Positions 12,344 to 23,851 of a DNA stretch of 64,000 bases are shown here, piece by piece. Where the stretch lies: contig OX419758.1 of NCBI GenBank assembly GCA_948567375.1, positions 52,891,001 through 52,955,000 of the forward strand. Direction: 5' to 3'. The DNA comes from Lunularia cruciata (Eukaryota > Streptophyta > Marchantiopsida > Lunulariales > Lunulariaceae). Below the pieces are notes generated by a model. It worked only from the letters and a program-made list of their open reading frames with translations. It searched no databases and had not been told where the DNA came from. Within the stretch, counting starts at the first letter, position 1; the number at the start of each line of letters is the position of its first letter. The position numbers and the translations under genes were made by a program.

Positions 12344-13947
12344 AAGAAGCTATAATTTTAATGGACAAAGATGGTACCTTTGATAATATTTTTGAGTGGA
12401 AGCAATCAATTGTTCCACTTATTACCAGAATACATGTGGATGTGAGATGAGATGAGATGCAAAGAGATATTTGCCATGAAAATTTTGGACTTTTCAAGGC
12501 TTTACTCTAAACATACATATCAATTACAAGCATATATAGTACTAGAAAATTTTTAAATATTTGTTTTCAAGGTCTAATGGTTGATGTTAAGAGCTTGAAT
12601 GCAACATACCAAGTATAACTATTTATGACATGGACCTACATATTGATTGGAAAATGAATTGAGGCTGTGGAATTGGAGGCATACAACTTACTACTTGGAT
12701 CTTATGAATAAAAAAGTAATAATCTTTTTTGGATAAAACAAGAGATGAAGATATGATCAAGAAGCTATTTGTTTAATGGCAAAAGATGGCAACTTTGATA
12801 ATATTATTGTGTGGAAGTATTTGATTGCTCCAACTATTACTAGAAATCATATGGATGTGAGATGAGAAACATATTTGCCATGCAATTTTTGGATTTTGCA
12901 AAGCTTTACTGTAAACATGCATATCAAATACAAGTATATGTAGAACTACAAAAACTATACACATTTGTTCTCAAGGTCCATTTGTTGATATTAAGAGCTT
13001 AGATGCATATAAGAAGTCTAATACTCACTATATGGACCTACATATTGCTTGGAGAAATTAATTGAGGTTGTGTAACAAACTGGAGGCATGCAACATGCTA
13101 TTGAATAAAAAATTAATAAAAATTTAACTAAAACAAGGGATTAACATCTGATCAAGAAGCTATAAGTTTAATGGCAAAAGATTGCACCTCTGATAATAGT
13201 TTTGGGTGGAACCAATTGATCTTTCCACCTATTGGTAGAAAACATATAGATGTGAGATGAGAAAACATATTTGCAATGCAAGTTTTTGATTTTGTAAGGC
13301 TTTACTATAAATATACATATCAATTACAAGCATATGCAATACTACAAAAATTGTAAATATTTTGTTCCAAGGTTTACTTGTTGATGATGTTAAGAGCTTT
13401 GATGTAACATACCAAGTATAATTACTTATAACATGGACCTACAAATTGCTTGGAAAGTGAATTGAGAGTTGTGGAACAAACTTGAAGCATGGAATATGCT
13501 ATTTGGATCTTACAAGTAAAAGAATTGAATAAAATAAGAGATGAAGATATGACCAAGAAGCTATAAGTTTAATGGAAAAAGATTGCACCTCTTATGATAG
13601 TTTTGAGGGGAAGTAGTTAATTGATCCAATTATTATTAGAATATATATGGATGCTAGATGAGAAAACATGTTTGCAATGCAAGTTTTTAATTTGCAATGC
13701 TTTACTATACACATGCATATCAATTCCAAGCATGATTAGTACTACGTAAATTGTAAACATTTGCTCTCAAATCTACTTTTTGATAATAAGATCTTGGATT
13801 TAACATACCAATTACTACTTATGACATGGAATTATAGATTGCTTGGAAAATGAATTGAGTTTGTGGAAAAAATTAGAGGTATGCTATTTAGGCCTTTTGA
13901 ATAAAAAGTAATAAAAATAGGACAGAACAAGAAATAAGATATGATCA
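12344..13947. repeat. four tandem units of about 400 bp
   Basis: Units start at the shared AAGAAGCTAT(A/T) block at 12344, 12759, 13154 and 13555 and end about 13947, giving lengths of about 415, 395, 401 and 393. Shared landmarks in order are AATGGCAAAAGAT, GATAATA, a GTGAGATGAGA block, GGCTTTACT, CATATCAATTACAAGCAT and ACATGGACCTACA. The units are diverged by many substitutions and small indels and carry no coding frame. It is an old local amplification or a small satellite. Confidence 0.85.
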
Positions 13948-14200
13948 ATGAGAGAGATGATGCAAAACATGGTAAAGTAGATCTACAATCCAAGTTTCTA
14001 GAGTAGTTTATCATATGTCATGGTAACTTTGTTGTTGTAATAATACATTATTCACCAAATGTTAGTATTTTGAGGTAAAATAGTTTTTTCTCACAAGAAT
14101 AAAGTTAGGAATGAAGAGATACTAAGATAAATGTCACTAAATAATACTTTATTGTCACTTCTTTCACTTCTTAGGCAAAACTACTCCCTAAAGAGGGAGG

Positions 14201-15770
14201 TGACACCTGCCAAGATGCATCATAGAATTTTAAAAAGGGTAAAATCACTCACACTCAATATCATATAAATCTAATCAATTCCTAAAAGTGTTGTTTCAAT
14301 TCATGGTCTTATTCCTTCAAGAGACTTCCTTAACTTCTCTTCCCAAAAGTTTGTCTTCAACTTCAAAGGAATTCTTTTCAAGTCAAAGGGCAACCTTAGA
14401 TCCAAGGGCATGACATTGCTTCAAAGGACTTAATTTGCCTATCCAAAGGTCTGCAAATCTTTTTGAAGGCACAAAAACCTTCCAAGAAATAGATTACCTT
14501 CCAATTTAAGCCTTGCATATACAATTCTTATTCCTCTAATTTTAGCTCTTGCCTACTTCCAACACTATAGCCACTCTTAAGGCATTACTTCACCCACACT
14601 CTCAAGGTGTTACTTCTAAATGGTTATTTTTGCCTTCTACAATGCTACCACACATGTTTTTATCGTTCCTTCGCCTCTAGCAATGTTTTATACTCGGCAT
14701 CTTTCTTGGCTAACCCCTATTTAAGCCTTGCTTTCATGAAATTTATCATAACTCTAATCTCTAAAGGATTTCCACTTTCTCCTTTAGAATTTCTATCTCC
14801 TCTTATTATGCTACAAGTTTAGCCTTTAAGGTTCTATTCTCTTCCTTCATCTTGTTAGATTTTCCCTTATTGATTGCATTGAAGATTATCTTGCATGATT
14901 TTCTCTTTGCTCATTGTCTAACTCTTTCTAATGTATTGGAATCTCACTCTACCACTCCTTTAAGGTGTTATGCATCCATCTTGGTAAGTCACTTAAGCTC
15001 TCTACTCCTATATTCCTCATAGATATTTGTCAAAAAATCTATAATAGGAATTACACCAATCATTAACATTTCTGAGATAGTTTGGCCATCACTCAAAAGT
15101 TGCTCTTGCCCCAATGGTTTTATGTCTCCTTTGGGTTCAACCAAAACCCTTGCCCCTTTTTGGAAGGATATCTTCAACCTTGGCTTCTCTGCTTCCTTGG
15201 GTGTTCCTTCTTGCTCATTGGTGCTACATTGCACCTCCATTGGTAGGTAGCCTTCTAGAAATAGATTATTTGTTCCCAAATCTCCTAAGTGCTGATCAAC
15301 TTTAATATCTTCCATCCTTGGTGTTGTCAATTTATTGAGGTCCCCTTTGGATGGTCTTCCTTGACTTAGCACTAGATATGATCATAGATGATATCTCCTG
15401 AACATCTTTCATAGGGCCGCCTGATCTGCATCTTTCTTTGCCTACTTCTTTGGTCAAGAGGTTATTGCCTCCAAAGATTGGGTCATCTTCTATTTCCCTA
15501 AAGTAATCTGGCTTGTAGCTAGACTCACTTCTGCTTCCTTTAACTTATCATGTTCCTCATCATTTCTCTTATACTCTACCAATTGAAAGTCCATGTCTTC
15601 CTTTTACAACTTTCTTAACAATGTTAACCATCCAAGCTAGCTTTTAAAGTATTTCTTGTCTAGTCTATGGCTAAGAAATGCCCTTTTTTCTTCATCTAGT
15701 AACACCAAACTTGTGTAAAAATCAATGATAAAAGGAATTAGATAATGGGGTTCCTTCTTGCTAAAAGAGT
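14201..15770 (-). pseudogene. element D, 3' part: decayed coiled-coil ORF related to family E
   Basis: Minus-strand frames at 15770-15637 and 15372-14989, with broken frames down to about 14500, encode charged, Glu/Lys-rich segments typical of coiled coils. The first segment contains EPHYLIPFIIDFYTSL. It matches the PHYIVPFAAHFYLGL segment of the E1 and E2 ORFs (31.5 and 42.8 kb). The reading continues across the Copia insertion at 38213, where CAMIFYQCTLQM parallels CFHQCTGQM of E2. D is thus a more distant member of the E ORF family, interrupted by Copia element C. The left limit is uncertain: TGACACCTGCC at 14201 resembles the E terminus but is not proven. Confidence 0.55.
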
Positions 15771-16027
15771 TGTTCAAAAAACTGATGAGAGTTACAACAA
15801 CATGTAGATTACAAGTGAGTTCACACATCATACGGGAATACATGGTTCACCTCAATGTGAGGCTACATCCACTAGAAAGCTTTGTGGGAATTCTTTACTC
15901 ACCCAGGCTCCTATCATATGCAAGTCCAGTACTACCTCCTTCTCAGAGTCCACTCTCACTATCAACTTGAGAGTGAGCCAAAATCTTGAATATAGGGAAC
16001 CCTAAGGCATAAGAGTAAAACCTAACA
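15771..16027 (-). mobile_element. Copia element C, 3' LTR
   Basis: 257 bp, beginning TGTTCAAAAAA and ending CCTAACA on the plus strand. It matches the right LTR at 37998-38212 apart from an extra segment of about 45 bp near 15840. It is flanked on the outer side by AGAGT (15766-15770), the same 5 bp found after the right LTR at 38213. A purine-rich tract (AAGGAGGAGTT on the minus strand) adjoins it internally and serves as the polypurine tract. Confidence 0.9.
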
Positions 16028-16147
16028 AACTCCTCCTTGACTCTTATCTTGGGGTTAGTAACCTTGCAACAATTTATCACTCAGTGGGAAGTTCTAGATA
16101 GACAACCAATCACTTGACCCCTCCTTTAAACTAGGATAAACTAGAAC

Positions 16148-17052
16148 TTATATCCGTAGTCCATACAGGGATAGAGTAATCAAAACAGCCAAGGTCACCC
16201 TACTCATGCTCCACTTGCACAACCTGCAGGGTAGCATGATGCCTAGAGAAACTTCTAAAGGTATGACTTTGGTAAAGGCATCAGCCGGGTTGAGCTTACC
16301 ATCAATCTTGACTAGATCAAACATTTTCTCAGATGCAACTTGCCTAAGAAAGTGATATCTGATGTCTATATGCTTAATCCTACTACCCATCACCTGATTT
16401 TCAGCTAGGTGTAAAGCACTTTGATTATCACAATGAAGCATTACATTACCATGCATTAGCCACATCTCAGCAACAAGTCTATCCAACCAAATTGCTTCCT
16501 TTGTTGCTTCCATTGCTTCCACATACTCAGCTTCTATAGTAGACTGTGCAACACACTTTTGCAAGGTAGATCTCCAACCACAACTGACCAGTGCCCAAGT
16601 TCCTCTTGATCTCCATGCCTTATATCCTTGTGGCCAACCCTAGATCTTTCATCCTTAACTCCGGACTCAAGAGCGTGTTGAGCTTGTTCACCTCAGATCT
16701 ATTCTTGGCAGCTATCAACATGTCATCCACATACAACACAAGAATAATAGAACCAAAGGTCTTATTATTCACTAGTTTTATGTACACACAAGGATCAAAC
16801 AAAATCCTTTTGAAACCCTAAGCGTGCACAAATACATCAAACCTCTTGTTCTATTGGCAAGGTGCTTGCTTCAATCCATAAAAGGACTTCAGCAATCTGC
16901 ATACCTTGTCTTCCCGGCCTTTCTTCAAAAATCCCACAGGTTGTCTCATGAAGATCCTCTCATCTAAGGTGCCATAGAGAAATGCCATGACAACATCCAT
17001 TTGATCTAAAGTAAGACCAAATAATGCAACAAGCATACATAATAGATGTAGT
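16148..17052 (-). pseudogene. pol: Copia element C: C-terminal reverse transcriptase and RNase H
   Basis: Minus-strand frames encode the second half of a Copia reverse transcriptase. QMDVVMAFLYGTLDE and SFYGLKQAP lie at about 17010-16860, LYVDDMLIA with the catalytic YVDD at about 16730, then RNase H with STIEAEYVEAMEATKEAIWL, HCDNQSALHLAE and KHIDIRYHFLR (16564-16148). The order and motifs are diagnostic of Ty1/Copia pol. The first half of the RT lies at 34218-34553, on the other side of chromovirus B. The two halves abut exactly at the GTGGA duplication. Stops and frame breaks (for example between 16851 and 16802) show it is dead. Confidence 0.9.
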
Positions 17053-17057
17053 GTGGA

Positions 17058-17472
17058 TGTAAAAGACCAAGACCAAGGAGAGAAATAGAAGAATGGAAAC
17101 TCATATTGGGACACTTGAATGAGGGAAAAATCCAAACACCTAGCATGAGCTTTGGCCTTAGTATTTACAGGTAGCATACAAGGCCCTTGAGAAGCTTTTC
17201 AAGAAGCTTCCTTGAGCTGCTTTCTTAGAGTGCAAGCCAAGTTAACTAGTAAGCTTCTCAAGAAGCCTCATTCTAGAAGCCGCCTACTTGGCATGCAAGC
17301 TAAGCTAGTTAGAAGCTTCCTTCTAGAAGCTACCTGCTTGGAGTGCAAGTTAAGTAGTCGGGAAGCTTCCCAAGAAGCTTCCTAGATGCTTTTGGAATAT
17401 TCTAGGCTAATTTGGCTTATTCTCTACTTTGTTAGCCTTACTAACTACGTCGCTAAACTCCATATTGTTACA
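17058..17472 (-). mobile_element. chromovirus B, 3' LTR
   Basis: 415 bp, TGTAAAAGACC ... TTGTTACA on the plus strand, flanked on the left by GTGGA (17053-17057). The partner LTR is 33805-34212 and is followed by the same GTGGA. On the internal side a G-rich tract (GGTGGGGGAATA on the minus strand) is the polypurine tract. The LTR holds many GAAgcTTC dyads upstream of a CTATAAATA-type TATA box (clearest in the partner). Confidence 0.95.
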
Positions 17473-17474
17473 TA

Positions 17475-18790
17475 TTCCCCCACCGCTAGTTGGTGACATC
17501 CTTGTCGCCATTGAAGCTTCAAACTCCTAGATGGCCGTTTGTGCATTCTGGAGGTGAGAAAGAGGTTCCCAGGTGGCATCATGAAGGGGATACCCTTTCC
17601 AAAGGACCTTGTACTCCGTATGTTAGCGGCATGCAAGGAGACAATCAACTTTGTACTCCTCATGATCATTGATAGGGATAGGGGGAGGAGGAGGTTGGAA
17701 TCAAGAGGAGAAAGAAGAGGGGTTAGGAACAAAGGGTTTTTAACTTGGAAACATGAAAGACAGGATGGATGTGCATATGAAAAGGGAAGGCAAGTTGATA
17801 AGCAATAAGAGAGACAATTTGGGTGACATCAAAAGGTCCTATCCAATTAGGGGCAAGTTTACGTACTTGGGTATCAAGTGGGAGGGGTAGATTACTAGAG
17901 GATAACATAACTTTATCACCGACTTCAAAGGTGAGATCACAACGATGGTGGTCTGCATATTGTTTTTGACACTTTTGAGCAACAAGGAGGTGAGATTTGG
18001 CTTGTTGGAGAGATTCATATATGGTGTTCAAGAAGGGTGAAGTATGAGGGACTTGAGACAAAGGGGGAGCAAGAAGAGAATATGGGACAAGTGGATCTTG
18101 GCCAAAATTGAGAAAGAAAGGAGAGAATCCAATGCTTGCCTGTTTAGAATTGTTATATGCAAACTCCACAATTGCAAGACATTCATCCTAATTGGTATGG
18201 TGAATGTTGACAAAGGCACAAAGCATATCTTCCAAGGTGCAATTTGTACGTTCAATTTGTCTATCAATTTGAGGATGATAGGTTGTGGACAAAGCAAGCT
18301 TGGTGCCAAGTATCTGGAAGAGTGCTTGCCAAAACTTTCCGGTGAAGCAAGTATCACGGTCAGAGATGAGTACACATGTCATACCATGATGTTTGAATAC
18401 ATTATTGAAGTAGAGTTGCGCCAAGGTTGGAGCAGTATCAACATTATCAACCGTTGGTGCCAAATGGATTTTCTTACTAAGCTTATCCACAAACACCACA
18501 AATTTTTGTGTGACCTTGTTGTGTCTTGGGCAAGGAGGTGATGAGATCTAAGCTCACATGTTCCCAATGAGTAGTTGGAATGGGAAGTGGCTGAAGGAGT
18601 CCACTTGGCTTTTGGTTAGTGGCCTTGTTGCATTGACAACTCTCACACGATTAGACAAACTCCCAAACATCTCGTGTCATGTTGGGCCACCACCAATGAC
18701 TTTGGAGGGTACCTAAGGTCTTGTCCATCCCTATGTGACTAGCTATTGGTAAATCATGGGCTTCCTAAAGGCGCATAAGTTGGAGATCAC
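17475..18790 (-). pseudogene. pol: chromovirus B: integrase and C-terminal chromodomain
   Basis: The minus strand encodes a Ty3/Gypsy integrase. The core includes VFVDKLSKKIHLAP, HHGMTCVLISDRDTCFTG with the second catalytic Asp, and HPQIDRQIERTN around the catalytic Glu (18499-18188). Next comes the C-terminal region EFAYNNSKQASIGFSPF and RCDLTFEVGDKVML, GPFDVTQIV, HPVFHVSKLK (18169-17723). Downstream, split over frames at about 17640-17480, lies a chromodomain-like segment (LWKGYPLHDATWEPLSHLQ). That places B in the chromovirus branch, whose integrase chromodomain directs insertion to marked chromatin. Several stops and frameshifts are present. The HHCC zinc-binding region (18600-18790) is badly decayed. 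Confidence 0.85.
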
Positions 18791-19033
18791 CTTTGGCTGA
18801 AACATAGATCTAGTCCGCATGGAATAGAAGGCCTTCCTTGAAGGAGAAGGTGTTGTACTCCTTGTTGCTTGTCAGACGACCATGTACCATTGGAAGAAGG
18901 GATCTTGTTGTAGAGCTGACCAAAACTTGTTATGGACCTTTGGGTCAATTGACACCGTCGTAATTGTCGCAGTGATGAGAGGAAGAGACTTCAAATCAGG
19001 TCGTTGTGATAGAGCATCAGGGATGACATTGAA

Positions 19034-20244
19034 CTAACCTGGTGTGTACTCAAGTTTGATGTCAAAAAATTGGAATAGCTCTTCCCATCGATGATGTAGA
19101 CTCTTCATATGTTCCAAGTGTAAGGTTTGCAACAATGGCTTGTGATTAGTTTGCATGACCACTTGTTTCCCCAAGAGGTAATGCCTCCATACCTTGGTGG
19201 CATATACCATTGCAATTTGTTCCCAATCTTGAGCAGAGTAGTTTCTTTCAGTTGTATTTAGTCGGTGAGACACAAAGGCAATGGGATGTAGTCCATCTGG
19301 GAATTCTTGTTGCAACAAAACTCCTATTGCAAAGTTAGAAACATCAAAATGAACCACACAAGGTAGTTGAGGATCATATGGTTGAAGAATGGGTCTTGAA
19401 GACACCATATGCTTTAACTTTTGGAATGCTTCTTCATGCTTGGTGGTCCACTGGAAACTTGAGTTCTTTCCCAAGAGGTCAGTCAATGGTGTAGCCACAT
19501 GAGCATAATAATGGATGAACCTACTGTAAAAACTTGCCAATCTATTGGATGCTTGTACTTTTGTAGCATCCTTTGGGGTAGGCCAATAAGTAATTGGCCT
19601 TGATCTTCTCTTCTTCCATCTTGATCCCCTTTGATGAGATCTTATGACCCAAGAAGGTAACCTCCTTCTGCCAAAAGGCACCTAGACTTCTTGCAATAAA
19701 ATTTCCATTGTCGTAGTTGGCTTAGGTCTTCTCGCACATGATTCATGTGTTCTACCTCTGTCTTGCTATAGATTAAGATATCATCCAAGAGCACTACCAC
19801 GGACTGATCCAATAGTCCCTCTAACACCCAATGCATTTGATCCATGAAGACTATTGGAGCATTAATGAGTCCAAAAGGTAGAACTCTCCACTCAAAATGC
19901 CCATACCTTGTGCAAAAGGCAGTCTTTTTCACATCTTCACTTCCAATAGGAATTTGCCAATAGCCGCTATGAAGATCCAACTTGGAAAAGTAGCGTGCTC
20001 CACTTAGTTGATCAAGTAGGTCATCAATCTGAGGCAAGGGATATGCATTCTTCACGGTTTGCTTATTGAGTCCACGGTAATCAATACAGAAATGAAGTCC
20101 TCCATCCTTCTTTGGAACAAATAGTACCAGTGCTGCCCAAGGAGATGTACTATATTGTATGAAATCCTTCTCCAACAACTCTGTAAGTGTTATTTGAAAC
20201 TCCCCCAACTCCTTTGGTGAGAGCTGATAGATTGGTCTACTCAC
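19034..20244 (-). pseudogene. pol: chromovirus B: reverse transcriptase and RNase H
   Basis: Minus-strand RT begins at SRPIYQLSPKELGEFQ and continues with FVPKKDGGLHFCIDYRGLN, LDLHSGYWQIPI, CTRYGHFEWRVLPFGL and VLLDDILIYSK (20244-19642). The usual Y/F before DD is Leu here. A frameshift near 19670 leads into the connection and RNase H with VVHFDVSNFAIGVLLQQ and NHKPLLQTL (to 19034). Overlapping frames show the break. Order RT-RNase H-integrase is that of Ty3/Gypsy. The upstream gag-protease part is displaced to 28059-33804 by insertion of A and E1. Confidence 0.9.
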
Positions 20245-20292
20245 TGGAGTACTCCCTCACAATAACTTGATCTTGAAGGGCATACCTCAATT

Positions 20293-20983
20293 TGTAACAC
20301 CCATTTGTGCATGTGTGTGATATTGTGATATTTAGCTTGGTATTACAAGTACTTAAGAGATATTATTTATATAGAGATAAAGGATGGTTCTATATTAGTC
20401 ATGGTTAGCTAAAGTTAGTCATAGCTAAGATAGATGGGATCTTACTTTAGAGGAAGTAGAAAAGATGAGCACCACTATTTTGGATTTGAGTGTGTTGACT
20501 TGGTATTATTCCTAGATGTTTGGCTTTGAGGAAAGAGTTGAGAACTCTTGGGCCCGCAAGCCTTTTTGTTTTGGATTCTTCTTTAGTCCAAGGATAGCCC
20601 ATGTGAAGGAATCCTTGACTTAGTGGTTGGGTCAAGATAAGGCCACATGCTTAGGAGAATATGCCCATGTGAATGGATATCCTTTCTACTTTTTGACTTT
20701 CCTTGACTTTTAGTCTAGTAACTTGAGTTACTACGGTAATTAGTAACTTTGGTACGTAACTATTTCACAAGTATATAAACAAGGGGTGAGGAGGTACTCA
20801 TCATCCTTTCATTTACAACTATCTCTCTCTCATTGAGTTCTCTAGTGAGCAATGTCTTGAGTCTTGGAGTGTTAGCCTCGGAGGAGTATGATGGAGTTGG
20901 GATTCCTTGCCTTCTTAGTCCATGGTGCGCTACCATAATAGCCATCAGAGGTTTATCCTGAGTGAGAGACAGGCCGGCTCACA
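20293..20983 (+). mobile_element. element A, 5' LTR (Athila/Tat-like Ty3/Gypsy)
   Basis: 691 bp from TGTAACACCC to GGCCGGCTCACA, nearly identical to 27368-28058. By eye only about twenty substitutions separate them, so the insertion is fairly recent. TATATAAA at 20772-20779 is a plausible core promoter in plus orientation. The flanks (CAATT on the left, GATCG after the 3' LTR) do not form a clear 5-bp duplication. A small target deletion is possible. Confidence 0.95.
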
Positions 20984-20987
20984 TTTT

Positions 20988-21004
20988 TGGTTCCGTTGCC
21001 GGGA
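20988..21004 (+). promoter_or_regulatory. element A primer-binding site, tRNA-Asp-like
   Basis: TGGTTCCGTTGCCGGGA begins four bases after the LTR. It resembles the TGGCGCCGTTGCCGGGG site used by Athila and Tat-type elements (complement of the tRNA-Asp 3' end), with a few mismatches. Confidence 0.75.
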
Positions 21005-21794
21005 CCTCTCTAGAAGGTAAGATAATGTTCCGTGTTCAATTCTACATTAGGCAAAAGGAGGCTATGAGAGCTCACTTGGAGGGAACATTAGGAGAGGAGA
21101 GGGCTGAACTTATGTTAGAGAACCAAGATCTATTTGTATACCCTATAGGTCATTATGATATCTTTGAGTTGATTTTGTACATCTTGTACACATGAGAGGA
21201 ATTGGAGAGATTGTGTGAGGTGGATTGCAGATTTTGGAGATTAAGGTGATTTTGGGCAAAATCTCAAGTTTGAGATCTGGACTTGAAATTATTGTGAGAG
21301 CTACTATGCGCACTGGGCTAGAATTTTTGAAAGTTGATAGGGTAAAGTGCTCCCGCAACTGCATGCTCTTTGGAAAATTTTACAGAGTCTGCCATTTCTT
21401 CAATTTTCAGTGAATTGTCCTAAACATTTCCAAGAAAATTCAGTGCATTGTATCCTACATGTTGCCACAAAAATTAGAGAGAGATTGTTCTTGCGCAGGG
21501 AGTTATGAGTTCTTGAAGTGAGGGGGGTGGTTTTGAGACCAAATCTGAAATATGTGTGCTGAATAGAAAGGTGTCTAGGCCAAATAGCTTGATGAAAAGA
21601 TCTGAAATTTTCCAAGGAAGGACGCCCTAGAGTTGTGATCATGTGTGAAAAATTTCAGAGGATTGTGACATATTGGTTGGGAGATTTGAGTGACATTGTG
21701 AGGAAGGGTCAATTTTGCAAAGTGGAGATCTCATGCATGAGGAGTTTGAGATCAACAAAAAGCATGTTTGAGTGTTTAGATTCATCTTGGGAAC
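21005..21794 (+). other. element A leader region
   Basis: A short frame near 21024-21195 encodes FRVQFYIRQKEAMRAHLEG, then a non-coding-looking leader follows. Much of it is present inverted at 49.7-50.36 kb in the rearranged A copy. Confidence 0.6.
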
Positions 21795-22268
21795 ATGGAG
21801 GGTCATCAAGAGTGGAAATTGAGATTATGTAAGGTTCCCCAAGGGTTTGAGGTGATTGTAGGGGTAGATTTGAGGAAAAGAGAGTTTACAATAGAATTTG
21901 AAGAGAGTGTTGAGAGGATCCAAAATACTACACCACTTGGAGGAAAGAGTAAGTCTAAGTGCTTTCTATGTGGAAAGAAGGGACATAAGGCAAGTTCATG
22001 TCCATTGACCTTTGAGAGCAAGAGATTGAGGGAAAGGAGAGGCTTACTTGACTTGGGTTTGCATGTTGGACCTTCTTCACCAAGATTAGGAGGGAGAAGA
22101 TCTAAGACCAAGGAGTTGTCTGAGGTTTGTGGAGTGGAAGGACTTCCAAAAGGACATGAGTGTAGTGGAGTAAAAGCACTTTTGGAGACTTTGGTGAAGG
22201 ATCTTGGAGAGAGTCTTAGTACAACTACAGAAATACTACCACCTTCATCAGCTAGTTCTCAAGATTAG
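21795..22268 (+). CDS. element A accessory ORF with CCHC zinc knuckle (157 aa)
   Basis: An intact frame of 157 codons lies upstream of the main gag. Residues about 57-70 form a retroviral-type knuckle, CFLCGKKGHKASSC (C-x2-C-x4-H-x4-C), in a basic context. It is followed by an Arg/Lys-rich segment and a Ser/Thr-rich tail. It could be an RNA-binding accessory protein or a displaced nucleocapsid, since A's real gag has its own knuckle further downstream. The same ORF is present inverted at 49287-49709, so it belongs to the family and is not a chance frame. Function beyond nucleic-acid binding is unknown. Confidence 0.65.
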   Translation: MEGHQEWKLRLCKVPQGFEVIVGVDLRKREFTIEFEESVERIQNTTPLGGKSKSKCFLCGKKGHKASSCPLTFESKRLRERRGLLDLGLHVGPSSPRLGGRRSKTKELSEVCGVEGLPKGHECSGVKALLETLVKDLGESLSTTTEILPPSSASSQD

Positions 22269-22501
22269 TGATGGAGATAATCTTTCAACTTATGGATAAA
22301 CTATCCATGAGAGTTAGATTAATATGCACTCTAGGATTTGATGTTGCTATAGAAATCTTGGAGCAACCTGAACCTTTTGTGTTCCCTAGAGTGGATTATT
22401 ATCAAATGGTGTTAGTCATGTATATACTCTATTAGTAATAGAGTGAGAGAAAAGAAAAGAAAAAAAAAATTTGAGAGAAAGAAAGATATTGAGAGGTTAA
22501 G

Positions 22502-23851
22502 ATGGAGAAACTTCCGGTTTTCTTTGGCAAGGATGGAGAAGATGTGGAGGCCTTTGTGAGAGACTTCAAGAGAGCTTGCATAGGAAATAATGAGAGGAGG
22601 AAGAATGAGCGGGCCTCATTATTACCAGATTTCTTTGAGGATGCAACACTTACATGCTATGAGTCAAAATACCAAAAGAGAGAGAGGAGAGATGGGGAAG
22701 AGGAGTCTTGGGAGACTTTGACTTCAGCACTCATTGAGAACTTTCTTCCTGATGAGAGTTATGAGAGATTGATGAGTGAGGTTACATTTCTCAAGCAAGG
22801 AGGAGAGAAAGTGAGAGTCTATGTGGAAAGAGTGGAAAAGTTAGAGTCCAGATTTTGCATAGTGTTGAGGAAGGGTGGGGATGATGTGGAGACTACAATG
22901 ATTGGCATAGGGGCCATGTTCACCAAGAATTTTGTGGGAGGGTTGAGACCACAAATTAGAAGCAAGGTGAGATATGAGAAACCTTCTTCCAAGGTTGAAG
23001 CTATCAAGATCGCAATTCGTATGGAGGAGAGTTTGGAAGGAGATGAGAGTGATTTGGTGGTGAAGGAGGTTGTGCATCCTCCTCAAGGCTACAAGTATGG
23101 TGGAAATTTTGATACTTTGGTGGCAAGGGTTGCACCATAAGTAGTGGTTGCTCCAGTTCTTGCACCTCCACCAAAAGATCCACTTCAAACCATCACAAAA
23201 CAACTTGTGGATCTCAAGATCAATATGGTGCAACTATGGGAGAAGAGAGAGGTGGATCAGAATGTAGGGAGAGGGGCTAGGAGTTATAGAAACTATCCAT
23301 ATAGAGGAGGCCAACCAACCAACAATTTCAATGATAGAAATTGTTTTGGTTGTGGAGGAAGAGGCCATATCCAAAGGAATTGCCCAAATTCCACTTACCA
23401 TGGAGGAAGGGGTTATGAGAGAGCCAATAGAAGGAAAGAGGGAGGTAGTGAAACCCAAGTGGCTCCTAATCCCAACAAAGGTAAGGGGATAGCATCCATA
23501 GATGTGGTTGAGAGCAAGTATGAGAAGGGAGAGTGCTCAAACTCCAAGGGTCTTAATTTGGAGCTTTTGGCACAAGAGAAGAAGAGAGCTCGTTTTGCAG
23601 AGGATGTTCACTCTTCTCAAGGATTTACTCCAAGCAAGGATACTCCTATGTCTACTAGGAGCACTCGCACCTCAACACCATCAACAACAAAGACTCCAAG
23701 GAAGAAGTTGGGGATGGAGGACTTCTTGATCTCAAAGCAACAATGGAATTACAATGTGTTGGAGGTTGTTGGTAGTCACAAGGCTAACATCACAGTGGGC
23801 CAATTGATTGCTTTGAACCCTACCTTGAGGAAGGAGCTTAGAGTGGTTTGA
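22502..23851 (+). pseudogene. gag: element A gag
   Basis: The frame starts MEKLPVFFGKDGEDVEAFVR and contains the retrotransposon gag domain (helical capsid region, residues about 10-190: SWETLTSALIENFL, VTFLKQGGEKVRVYVERVEKL). A TAA at 23138-23140 interrupts it. Reading continues directly to 23851 with the zinc knuckle CFGCGGRGHIQRNC (about 23343-23384) and a Thr/Ser/Pro-rich linker. Gag forms the particle that packages the element RNA. The single stop may be a decay mutation. A programmed readthrough stop is possible but there is no supporting context. Confidence 0.9.

Noticed and set aside
12344-13947. CRISPR-like or regularly spaced repeat array
   Set aside because: Units of about 400 bp are repeated in full, without spacers, in plant-type DNA.
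18044-18541. 165-codon plus-strand frame
   Set aside because: Antisense of the chromovirus B integrase, whose motifs are clear on the minus strand.
23138-23140. Programmed stop-codon readthrough between the two halves of element A gag
   Set aside because: A single TAA with no recognisable readthrough context. A simple mutation is the plainer explanation.
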